Positions 1 to 5,644 of a stretch of DNA of 8,066 nucleotides are shown here, in pieces. The position numbers and the translations under genes were made by a program. The notes under the pieces are model-generated. The model saw nothing but the letters and a program-made list of their open reading frames with translations. It was not told where the DNA came from and made no database searches. This DNA is from an uncultured Collinsella sp. Its GTDB lineage: Bacteria; Actinomycetota; Coriobacteriia; Coriobacteriales; Coriobacteriaceae. The number at the start of each line of letters is the position of its first letter. Within the stretch, counting starts at the first letter, position 1. The stretch spans positions 1-8,066 of the forward strand of contig UQVT01000084.1 in the NCBI GenBank assembly GCA_900544465.1. The letters are read 5' to 3'.

Positions 1-68
1 CAGGCGATGGCATAGCCGATACCGCGCGTGCCTCCGGTGATGATTGCTTTCTTGCCCTCGAGCAACAT
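1..68 (-). CDS. Short-chain dehydrogenase/reductase, N-terminal part only (possibly FabG-like)
   Basis: The gene reads leftward and is cut by the window edge, so only 22 full codons are visible. They translate as MLLEGKKAIITGG followed by TRGIGYAIA. The TGGTRGIG stretch at about residues 11-18 is the TGxxxGIG cofactor-binding loop at the start of the Rossmann fold in classical short-chain dehydrogenases, which use NAD(P)H to reduce or oxidise carbonyls and alcohols. An AGAGGA ribosome-binding sequence lies a few bases before the ATG and supports this start. FabG (3-oxoacyl-ACP reductase) has this kind of N-terminus, but many sugar and alcohol dehydrogenases do too, so the substrate cannot be named. 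It lies downstream of hom on the same strand but behind the hom terminator, so it probably has its own promoter. Confidence 0.85.
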   Translation of the reverse strand, partial: MLLEGKKAIITGGTRGIGYAIA

Positions 69-140
69 GGTATTTCCTCTCATCGCGGGCGGACATTCGC
101 AGCACAGCGTAGCCGTAACCGGAATCGGCCGTGTTTGCAT

Positions 141-211
141 ATCGGTGAACGGTAGCCCGCGTTACCGATGAGCGGCTCGCGCAAATGTGCCCTGTCGTTG
201 TGCTTAGGGCA
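141..211 (-). promoter_or_regulatory. Upstream region of the SDR gene with two inverted repeats
   Basis: Between the hom terminator and the SDR start there are about 147 bases without a gene. They hold an inverted repeat ATCGGT (141-146) / ACCGAT (164-169), with a second pairing option CGGTA (150-154) / TACCG (163-167) inside it, and a separate repeat TGCCCT (188-193) / AGGGCA (206-211). These could be an operator or 5' leader structure for the SDR gene. I found no convincing -35/-10 pair. The functional reading is inference. Confidence 0.3.
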
Positions 212-215
212 GGAG

Positions 216-250
216 ACAAAAAGGCTCCCATCCCACATCGGACGGGAGCC
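216..250 (-). terminator. Intrinsic terminator of hom
   Basis: Read on the minus strand, GGCTCCCGTCC (250-240) pairs with GGATGGGAGCC (233-223) to give an 11-bp stem with one G-U wobble and a 6-base loop, followed directly by TTTTTGT. This is a textbook Rho-independent terminator 34 bases after the hom stop codon. It separates hom from the SDR gene. Confidence 0.93.
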
Positions 251-284
251 CTTCGAGCAAATGCGTTGTGGGGTGTAAACCGAA

Positions 285-1628
285 CTAGTTCGCCATGACG
301 CCTTCGGTCCAAGCCTCAACGTCCTCGATGCGCAGGACGTTGGCGACCTCGGCCACGCAGTCGACGCTGGCAAGCTCGGCAGCGGCAGCCTGGACGTCCT
401 TCTCGAGCGCGCGGTGCGTCAGGAAGATGACCGAACAGGCATCGCTGACGCCCGACTTGCCGTCTTCGACCTGGTTGATGAGCGAGATCGAGATGTTGTG
501 CTTGGCAAAGATGTTGACCGTCTCGGACAGGGCACCCACGCGGTCGGCGACCTTCAGGCGCACATAGTACTTGGTCTGGAGCTCGTCCATGGGCTTAAAG
601 GCGAGGTTGTGGCCATAGGGCTCAATCTCGGGCAGCGGAGCCACGCCGCGGCTGATCTGCTCGGAGAGCGACAGGATATCGCCCACGACGGCGCTCGCGG
701 TGGGGAAGGAGCCTGCGCCGGCACCGTAGAACATGGTCTCGCCTACGGCGTCGCCTACCACGTAGACAGCGTTCATGGCGCCGTTGACCTTGGCAAGCAT
801 ATGGTCGGCGGGAATCAGCGTGGGATGCACACGGACGTCGACACCGGTGTCGGTGTTGCGGGCGATACCGAGCAGCTTAATGGTGTAGCCGAGCTCGCGG
901 GCTTGGGCGATGTCCTCGGCACCGATGGTACGGATACCCTGCTGGTACACATCGTCGGTGGTAACGCGGGTGCCAAAGCCGATGGAGGCGAGGATGGCCG
1001 TCTTGCTGGCGGCATCGAAGCCGTCGACGTCGGCGGACGGGTCGGCCTCGGCATAGCCCTTGGCCTGTGCGTCGGCAAGCACGTCGGCGTAATCGGCGCC
1101 CTCGGCGTCCATGCGCGACAGGATATAGTTGGTGGTACCGTTGAGAATGCCGGCGATGGTCAGGATCTTGTTGCCCACCAGGTCGTGCTCGAGCGTGCTC
1201 ACGATGGGGATGCCGCCGCCGCAGCTGGCCTCGCACTTAATCTGCACGCCGCACGCGCGCGCCTTCTCGGCGAGCGTCTCGACATGACGGCCCAGCAGGG
1301 CCTTGTTGGCAGAGACGACATGCTTGCCGTTCTCGAAGGCAGTGGTGAAGATCTCGGTTGCGGGATGCTCACCGCCGATCAGCTCGACGACGATGTCGAC
1401 GGCGGGGTCGCTGACGACATCGTGCCAGTCACTCGTAAAGGCCTCGCGCTCAATGCCTGCCGCCTCGGCCTGCTCCCAAGCAAGCGCGCAGGCGCGGGTC
1501 AGCTTAAGGTCGATGCCGTAGGCTGCCAGGTACTCATCGTGGTGGCTGTTGATCAGACGGGCCACGCCGCCGCCGACGGTTCCCAGACCGATCAGACCGA
1601 CGTTCACGGTGCGCAGGGGTTCGCTCAT
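285..1628 (-). CDS. hom: Homoserine dehydrogenase with C-terminal ACT domain
   Basis: This 447-residue cytoplasmic enzyme reduces aspartate semialdehyde to homoserine with NAD(P)H, the branch point to threonine, isoleucine and methionine. The N-terminal Rossmann domain carries the dinucleotide loop GLGTVGGG at 14-21. SANKALL at 106-112 and EASCGGGIPI at 133-142 are family motifs, as are GILNGTTNYIL at 160-170 and DPSADVDGFDAASK at 196-209. K109 and K209 sit where the two catalytic lysines of characterised enzymes lie. Residues of about 354-432 (YYVRLKVADRVGALSETV onward) form an ACT domain, which in this family usually mediates feedback inhibition by threonine. The length is normal for the long monofunctional form, without a fused aspartokinase. 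AAGGAG six bases before the ATG supports the start. The gene appears monocistronic, with its own terminator and a likely promoter in the divergent gap. Confidence 0.97.
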   Translation of the reverse strand: MSEPLRTVNVGLIGLGTVGGGVARLINSHHDEYLAAYGIDLKLTRACALAWEQAEAAGIEREAFTSDWHDVVSDPAVDIVVELIGGEHPATEIFTTAFENGKHVVSANKALLGRHVETLAEKARACGVQIKCEASCGGGIPIVSTLEHDLVGNKILTIAGILNGTTNYILSRMDAEGADYADVLADAQAKGYAEADPSADVDGFDAASKTAILASIGFGTRVTTDDVYQQGIRTIGAEDIAQARELGYTIKLLGIARNTDTGVDVRVHPTLIPADHMLAKVNGAMNAVYVVGDAVGETMFYGAGAGSFPTASAVVGDILSLSEQISRGVAPLPEIEPYGHNLAFKPMDELQTKYYVRLKVADRVGALSETVNIFAKHNISISLINQVEDGKSGVSDACSVIFLTHRALEKDVQAAAAELASVDCVAEVANVLRIEDVEAWTEGVMAN

Positions 1629-1682
1629 AGATAGCTCCTTCGTGCATCTTATGGATGGATTAACCGCTTAAAGGTTGAGTGC

Positions 1683-1688
1683 ATTCTA
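1683..1688 (-). promoter_or_regulatory. Possible -10 element of hom
   Basis: Read on the minus strand this is TAGAAT, five of six matches to TATAAT, placed about 55 bases before the hom start. It would give a leader of roughly 48 bases. No good -35 box lies 16-18 bases further upstream, so the promoter is only a candidate. Confidence 0.4.
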
Positions 1689-1755
1689 GCGTGAACCGAG
1701 GGCGCGTGCTCGCCAGGCAACAGGAGTCGCACAAAACGGCACCCCCGAAACGCTG

Positions 1756-1773
1756 CGGAAACATTGGAAACAT
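1756..1773 (+). repeat. Tandem GGAAACAT, with a second CGGAAACATT copy upstream of livK
   Basis: GGAAACAT occurs twice in tandem at 1757-1764 and 1766-1773, one base apart. The 10-mer CGGAAACATT (1756-1765) recurs exactly at 2137-2146, upstream of the intact livK. The two copies therefore sit ahead of the livK remnant and of livK itself. They may be a shared regulatory site or a leftover of duplication, but a chance match is possible. Confidence 0.35.
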
Positions 1774-1845
1774 GCTCGCTACAAACGGAACTCCGTAACA
1801 AACTGTCAACGTTTGCGCCATAAGGTTTGCCCCGTACCGCAAGAC

Positions 1846-1860
1846 GGCCGCGCTGCGGCC
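1846..1860 (+). other. GC-only hairpin ahead of the livK remnant
   Basis: GGCCGC (1846-1851) and GCGGCC (1855-1860) are perfectly complementary around a 3-base loop. No T-run follows on either strand, so it is not an intrinsic terminator. It lies about 20 bases before the start codon of the remnant and could be part of its old leader. Confidence 0.4.
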
Positions 1861-1879
1861 AGCGAAAAAGGGGGACACC

Positions 1880-2075
1880 ATGTTTAGCATCAACAACGTA
1901 CTTAACCGCAGGAGTTTCCTTGTTGGAGCCACGCTTATTTTTGCCCCGATCTATTACACCCCAGCGTCCGTTTTGCTCAAGAACGCCAAGGACATGAGCT
2001 ACGACATGACACTAATGGGTGTCGACGGCATGGACAGCCTATGTGATCCAGGACGGCAAGTACATCGCCGCCTAA
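1880..2075 (+). pseudogene. Collapsed livK-like binding-protein gene (two large internal deletions)
   Basis: Three separate pieces match the intact LivK downstream. The start, MFSINNVLNRRSFLVG, resembles the LivK signal region around NRRS (residues 14-17). Bases 1925-2038 encode a 38-residue block, about IFAPIYYTPASVLLKNAKDM in its core, aligning with LivK 238-275. By my count it is 31/38 identical in protein and 92/114 in DNA, with ten of the seventeen changed codons synonymous. Bases 2037-2075 encode AYVIQDGKYIAA and a stop, in a different frame, matching the last 12 LivK residues AYVITDGKYVQA at 9/12. About 216 codons are missing between pieces one and two, and about 108 between two and three. 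A ribosome-binding-like AAGGGGG precedes the ATG, and the frame from that ATG stays open for 83 codons to 2131 with a frameshifted, unrelated tail. It cannot form a binding protein. I read it as a decayed paralogue rather than a functional small gene. Confidence 0.85.
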
Positions 2076-2142
2076 GTGCGCATAAAGCGCGACCGGTGAG
2101 GCCGTTTTATTCAGGGCAGGGACGCCTGTAACAGAACGGAAA

Positions 2143-2185
2143 CATTACTTTCACACAATAAAGTGGCATTACTGCATAAAGTAAT
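2143..2185 (+). promoter_or_regulatory. Cluster of ATTACT boxes upstream of livK (candidate operator)
   Basis: In the AT-rich stretch before livK the heptamer CATTACT occurs at 2143-2149 and 2167-2173, 24 bases apart. The inverse AGTAAT lies at 2180-2185. ATTACTTT (2144-2151) and AAAGTAAT (2178-2185) form a perfect 8-bp inverted repeat, and ATTACT (2168-2173) / AGTAAT (2180-2185) form a second one with a 6-base gap. Repeated and inverted boxes on about the same helix face suggest a regulator-binding site for the liv operon. The regulator is unknown. Confidence 0.4.
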
Positions 2186-2230
2186 AGAAATACGCAGAAT
2201 TATGGATAAATGAACAAATCCAAAGAAAAG

Positions 2231-2271
2231 TTGAAATAATCGCCACTTTCCTTAACTAAAGCGTCTAGTAT
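2231..2271 (+). promoter_or_regulatory. Probable liv operon promoter region
   Basis: TTGAAA at 2231-2236 matches the -35 consensus at five of six bases. TAGTAT at 2266-2271 is a plausible -10, but it is too far from that -35 (29 bases). TAACTA at 2253-2258 fits the spacing (16 bases) but is a poor -10. The real promoter is probably one of these combinations. If TAGTAT is used, transcription would begin near 2279, right at the first leader hairpin. Confidence 0.35.
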
Positions 2272-2279
2272 TTTGCGAA

Positions 2280-2325
2280 CGCCGAACACGGCGAAGGATG
2301 GCCTGTCGGGTAGCCGAAACCCGAC
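2280..2325 (+). other. Two hairpins in the livK leader
   Basis: CGCCG (2280-2284) pairs with CGGCG (2289-2293) around AACA. GTCGGGT (2305-2311) pairs with ACCCGAC (2319-2325) around a 7-base loop. The second ends seven bases before the livK ribosome-binding sequence GAGAGGAG (2333-2340). No T-run follows, so termination is unlikely. Such 5' stem-loops can stabilise an mRNA, which is inference here. Confidence 0.45.
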
Positions 2326-2346
2326 GAGATTTGAGAGGAGAGCCGC

Positions 2347-3534
2347 ATGTCGAGCCTCACCGGTAAGTCATTGAACCCTGTTATGAATCGCAGGAGCGTT
2401 ATCGCGAGCGCAGCAGGTCTGGGGGCGATGTCCATTCTAGCTGGCTGCTCCTCCAACGGCGGCGACAGCGGTTCCGCTTCGAGCGACGCTTCGTTTAAGA
2501 TCGGTACCATCGGCCCGCTGACCGGCGCCAACGCGTCCTACGGCAAGTCCGTTACCCAGGGTGTCGAGCTTGGCTGCAAGGATTTCTCGACCAAGGAGCT
2601 GCCGCTTGCCAGCAAGGCCGAGGATGACCAGGCCGATGGCGAGAAGGCCGTCAACGCCTTCAACACCCTGCTCGACTGGGGCATGCAGGCCCTCGTCGGT
2701 CCGACCACCACGGGTGCGTCGGTTGCCGTTGCCGCAGAGTGCGGTAACGACCCCAAGACGTTCATGATCACCCCGTCCGCGTCCTCCGAGGACGTCACCG
2801 ACGGCAAGGATTGCGTCTTCCAGGTTTGCTTCACCGACCCCAACCAGGGCGTCAACGCTGCCAAGTTCCTGGCGCAGAAGTATGCGGACGAGAAGTTCGT
2901 GCTGTTCTATAACTCCGGCGACGCTTATTCTTCGGGCATCGCAGATTCCTTTAAGGCCCAGGCCGCTGAATCCAAGCTCGAGATTGTTGACGAGGAGACC
3001 TTTAAGGACGACTCCGCCACGAGCTTTACCAACCAGCTGACCAAGGCCAAGCAGGCCGGCGCCACCATGATCTTTGCGCCGATCTACTACACGCCGGCGT
3101 CCGTCCTGCTCAAGAACGCCAAGGACATGGGCTACGACGTCAAGATGATGGGCTGCGACGGCATGGACGGCATCCTGGGCGTTGAGGGCTTCGATACCTC
3201 TCTTGCCGAGGGTCTGCTGCTCATGACCCCGTTCTCTGCCGACGACGAGAAGAACGCCGACTTCGTCAACGCTTACAAGGATAAGTACGGCGATACCCCC
3301 GACCAGTTTGCCGCCGACGCCTACGACGGCGTGCACGCGGTGGCCGAGGCCCTCAAGGAGGCCGGTCTTGGTGTCGATGCCGATCCGACCGAGGCCGCCG
3401 AGAAGCTGTCCAAGGCTATTCTCAAGATTACCGTTGACGGTCTGACCGGCAAGCTCACCTGGAACGATAAGGGCCAGGTCCAGAAGGAGCCCACGGCGTA
3501 CGTCATCACCGACGGCAAGTACGTACAGGCCTAA
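2347..3534 (+). CDS. livK: Branched-chain amino acid type ABC transporter, substrate-binding lipoprotein
   Basis: LivK captures the amino acid outside the membrane and delivers it to LivHM. The 395-residue protein begins with a signal peptide: a 16-residue n-region ending in NRRS (14-17), a hydrophobic stretch (18-30), and the lipobox LAGC with C34 as the lipidated cysteine. A Gly/Ser-rich linker (35-49) follows. The mature part is a type I periplasmic-binding-protein fold starting FKIGTIGPLTG (50-60). GPTTTG (118-123) and ITPSASSE (141-148) fall where ligand-contacting loops lie in Leu/Ile/Val-binding proteins. Start 2347 is chosen because GAGAGGAG lies six bases upstream; M13 has no such site. 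It is the first gene of livKHMGF and is separated from livH by a hairpin-rich gap. The exact substrate cannot be read from sequence; leucine, isoleucine and valine are likely, but other amino acids or amides occur in this family. The twin arginine suggests possible Tat export. Confidence 0.93.
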   Translation: MSSLTGKSLNPVMNRRSVIASAAGLGAMSILAGCSSNGGDSGSASSDASFKIGTIGPLTGANASYGKSVTQGVELGCKDFSTKELPLASKAEDDQADGEKAVNAFNTLLDWGMQALVGPTTTGASVAVAAECGNDPKTFMITPSASSEDVTDGKDCVFQVCFTDPNQGVNAAKFLAQKYADEKFVLFYNSGDAYSSGIADSFKAQAAESKLEIVDEETFKDDSATSFTNQLTKAKQAGATMIFAPIYYTPASVLLKNAKDMGYDVKMMGCDGMDGILGVEGFDTSLAEGLLLMTPFSADDEKNADFVNAYKDKYGDTPDQFAADAYDGVHAVAEALKEAGLGVDADPTEAAEKLSKAILKITVDGLTGKLTWNDKGQVQKEPTAYVITDGKYVQA

Positions 3535-3538
3535 TTGG

Positions 3539-3560
3539 CCGCCTTACATAGAGCGGTTTT
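3539..3560 (+). terminator. Weak attenuator-like terminator after livK
   Basis: Five bases after the livK stop, CCGCCTT (3539-3545) can pair with AGAGCGG (3550-3556), with one C-A mismatch and one wobble, followed by TTTTG. The stem is short and the T-run minimal, so it could end only part of the transcripts, leaving more livK than livHMGF message. The functional reading is inference. Confidence 0.4.
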
Positions 3561-3565
3561 GATCC

Positions 3566-3597
3566 CAAGCAGGGGAGGTTTTGGCCTTCCCTGCTTG
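3566..3597 (+). other. Strong 13-bp stem-loop in the livK-livH gap
   Basis: CAAGCAGGGGAGG (3566-3578) pairs with CCTTCCCTGCTTG (3585-3597) through 13 bp with one G-U wobble around a TTTTGG loop. No T-run follows, so it is not a classical terminator. Hairpins at this place in binding-protein transporter operons are known to protect the upstream mRNA from 3' decay, which would fit a need for excess LivK. Confidence 0.75.
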
Positions 3598-3607
3598 CTT
3601 GGTATCT

Positions 3608-3627
3608 AGGGACGATGTAACGTCCCT
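3608..3627 (+). other. Second stem-loop in the livK-livH gap
   Basis: AGGGACG (3608-3614) and CGTCCCT (3621-3627) are perfectly complementary around a 6-base loop ATGTAA, followed by GTTTCAT. It is the third stem-loop in a row before livH. The T content after it is too low to call a terminator with confidence. Confidence 0.6.
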
Positions 3628-3673
3628 GTTTCATACATCAACTGGAAACCTATTCGAAAGGGGGATGTGGAAC

Positions 3674-4555
3674 ATGACGGTCTTTATCCAATACCTGGTC
3701 AACGGCCTGTCCATGGGCAGCGTCTACGCCATCATCGCGTTGGGCTACACCATGGTCTACGGTATCGCCAAGATGCTGAACTTCGCTCACGGCGACGTTA
3801 TCATGGTCGGTGCCTATGTCTCGTTCTGCGCCACGTCGTATCTCGGCCTCCCGGGCTGGGCATCTGTAGTTCTCTCTTGTGTGGTCTGTACCGTTCTCGG
3901 TGTTCTCATCGAGGGTCTGGCATACAAGCCGCTGCGTCAGGCGGGCCCGCTGGCCGTTCTGATCACGGCTATCGGCGTGTCTTACTTCCTGCAGAACGCC
4001 GCGCAGCTTCTGTGGGGCGCCACGCCCAAGAACTTCACTTCGCTCGTCACCTTCCAGGTGCCGGAGTTCTTGGCCAAGTTCAACGTAAGCGCCGTCTCGC
4101 TCGTCACCATCGTCGCCTGCCTGGTTATCATGGCCGGCCTGATGTTCTTTACAGGTAAGACCAAGATGGGTAAGGCCATGCGTGCCGTGTCCGAGGACAA
4201 GGCCGCCGCTCAGCTCATGGGCATCAACGTCAACCGCACCATCTCGATGACGTTTGCCATCGGCTCTGCCCTTGCCGCCATCGCCGGCGTGCTCCTGTGC
4301 TCCTACTCGCCGGTGCTGCAGCCCACGACGGGTGCCATGCCTGGCATCAAGGCCTTCGACGCCGCCGTCTTCGGTGGCATCGGCTCCATCCCCGGCGCCT
4401 TTGTCGGCGGCATTCTCATCGGCATCATCGAGGCGATGGCGCAGGCCTACATTTCCACGAGCCTTGCCAACTCCATCGTCTTTGGTGTTTTGATCATCGT
4501 CCTGCTCGTCAAGCCTGCCGGCCTCTTGGGCAAGTACGTCCCCGAGAAGGTGTAG
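3674..4555 (+). CDS. livH: Branched-chain amino acid type ABC transporter, permease LivH
   Basis: LivH is one of the two membrane subunits of the importer. The 293-residue protein is highly hydrophobic, with roughly eight membrane segments. Family hallmarks are NFAHGD at 36-41 after the first segments, and the cytoplasmic coupling loop KAMRAVSEDKAAAQLMGIN at 167-185, which contacts the ATPases. The C-terminal GIKAFDAAVFGGIGSIPGA (224-242) is also typical. The frame stays open upstream to a TTG at 3581, but that would translate through the intergenic hairpins. AAAGGGGG (3657-3664) is nine bases before the ATG at 3674, which begins MTVFIQYLVNGL as in relatives. The ATG at 3665 touches the ribosome-binding site and is unlikely. 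The next gene, livM, starts immediately after the stop. Confidence 0.95.
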   Translation: MTVFIQYLVNGLSMGSVYAIIALGYTMVYGIAKMLNFAHGDVIMVGAYVSFCATSYLGLPGWASVVLSCVVCTVLGVLIEGLAYKPLRQAGPLAVLITAIGVSYFLQNAAQLLWGATPKNFTSLVTFQVPEFLAKFNVSAVSLVTIVACLVIMAGLMFFTGKTKMGKAMRAVSEDKAAAQLMGINVNRTISMTFAIGSALAAIAGVLLCSYSPVLQPTTGAMPGIKAFDAAVFGGIGSIPGAFVGGILIGIIEAMAQAYISTSLANSIVFGVLIIVLLVKPAGLLGKYVPEKV

Positions 4556-5644
4556 GTGAGCGTTATGAAGTTTCTTAAAGACAAGCAGACGCGTCACGAC
4601 TTTGTTACGTACGCCATGTGCCTTGTGGCGTTCGCCATCGTGTTCTTTATGCAGTCTAACCACATGATCCCGCGCATGATCGCCGGTCAGCTGGTTCCCA
4701 TCACGGCCTATATCGTCATGGCCATCTCCCTTAACCTCGTCGTCGGCATCGCGGGCGATTTGTCGCTGGGCCACGCGGGCTTTATGAGCGTCGGCGCCTA
4801 TACGGGAATCGTCACCGCCGTCGCACTGGAGAGCGCCGTTCCGTCCGACCCGATGCGCCTGATCATCAGCATTGTGGTCGGCGCTATCGCCGCTGCCATC
4901 TTGGGCTTCTTGATCGGTATCCCGGTCCTGCGCCTGAGCGGCGACTATCTGGCCATTGTGACCCTGGCTTTTGGCGAGATCATCAAAGAGGTCGTCACCT
5001 GCCTCATTGTGGGCGTCGATTCCCGCGGCCTGCATGTGATCTTTAACATCACGGGTAACTCTACGATCGACGACCTGCACCTGCTCGAGGACGGCACCGC
5101 CATCATCAAGGGCGCGCAGGGCGCATCGGGCGTGTCGACCTATTCGACCTTCCTTGCCGGCGCAATCCTGGTTATGGTCGCGCTCGTGATTGTGCTCAAC
5201 CTGGTTCGCAGCCGTACCGGTCGTGCCATTATTGCCGTGCGCGACAACAAGATCGCTGCCGAGTCTGTGGGCATCTCCGTCACCCAGTACCGCATGATCG
5301 CCTTCGTGGTTTCCGCTGCCCTCGCCGGTGCTGCCGGAGCCCTGTTCGGCGGTAACTTCTCGCAGCTCTCCGCCACCAAGTTCGACTTCAACACGTCCAT
5401 TCTCATCCTGGTGTTCGTGGTCCTGGGCGGTCTGGGCAATATGCGCGGCTCCGTCATCGCGGCGGCGTTGCTCACGGTGCTCCCCGAGCTGCTCCGTCAG
5501 TTCTCGGACTACCGCATGCTCATCTACGCCATCGTGTTGATTCTGGTCATGGTCTTTACTAACAACCCGCAGCTCAAGGCGTTCTTCGCACGCATTAAGA
5601 ACCGCTTTGCTTCCAAGAAGGAGGTGGCAGCCGATGCCCAGTAA
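4556..5644 (+). CDS. livM: Branched-chain amino acid type ABC transporter, permease LivM
   Basis: LivM is the second membrane subunit, pairing with LivH to form the channel. The 362-residue protein has about eight to ten membrane segments. Family motifs are NLVVGIAGDLSLGHAGFMSV (60-79), LRLSGDYLAIVTLAFGEII (125-143), the coupling loop RTGRAIIAVRDNKIAAESVG (220-239) and VVLGGLGNMRGSV (288-300). Residues of about 155-195 form a hydrophilic loop that would face outside. The C-terminus is a short basic cytoplasmic tail. The GTG at 4556 directly follows the livH stop and has AGAAGG five bases upstream. An ATG at 4565 with AGGTGA in front is an equally possible start, three codons shorter. The end overlaps livG by 11 bases, so the two are probably translationally coupled. 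Confidence 0.94.
   Translation: MSVMKFLKDKQTRHDFVTYAMCLVAFAIVFFMQSNHMIPRMIAGQLVPITAYIVMAISLNLVVGIAGDLSLGHAGFMSVGAYTGIVTAVALESAVPSDPMRLIISIVVGAIAAAILGFLIGIPVLRLSGDYLAIVTLAFGEIIKEVVTCLIVGVDSRGLHVIFNITGNSTIDDLHLLEDGTAIIKGAQGASGVSTYSTFLAGAILVMVALVIVLNLVRSRTGRAIIAVRDNKIAAESVGISVTQYRMIAFVVSAALAGAAGALFGGNFSQLSATKFDFNTSILILVFVVLGGLGNMRGSVIAAALLTVLPELLRQFSDYRMLIYAIVLILVMVFTNNPQLKAFFARIKNRFASKKEVAADAQ

Noticed and set aside
414..1634. Plus-strand open frame of 406 codons opposite hom
   Set aside because: Hom is certain on the other strand. The shadow has repetitive Gly/Asp/Val composition and no recognisable motif.
2076..2110. Terminator after the livK remnant (short GC pairs before TTTTATT)
   Set aside because: The best stems are only three to four base pairs, GCGC/GCGC and CGG/CCG, and do not sit properly against the T-run.
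3581..3673. Upstream TTG start for livH giving 31 more residues
   Set aside because: It would translate through the intergenic hairpins, has no ribosome-binding site, and the added residues do not look like a LivH N-terminus.
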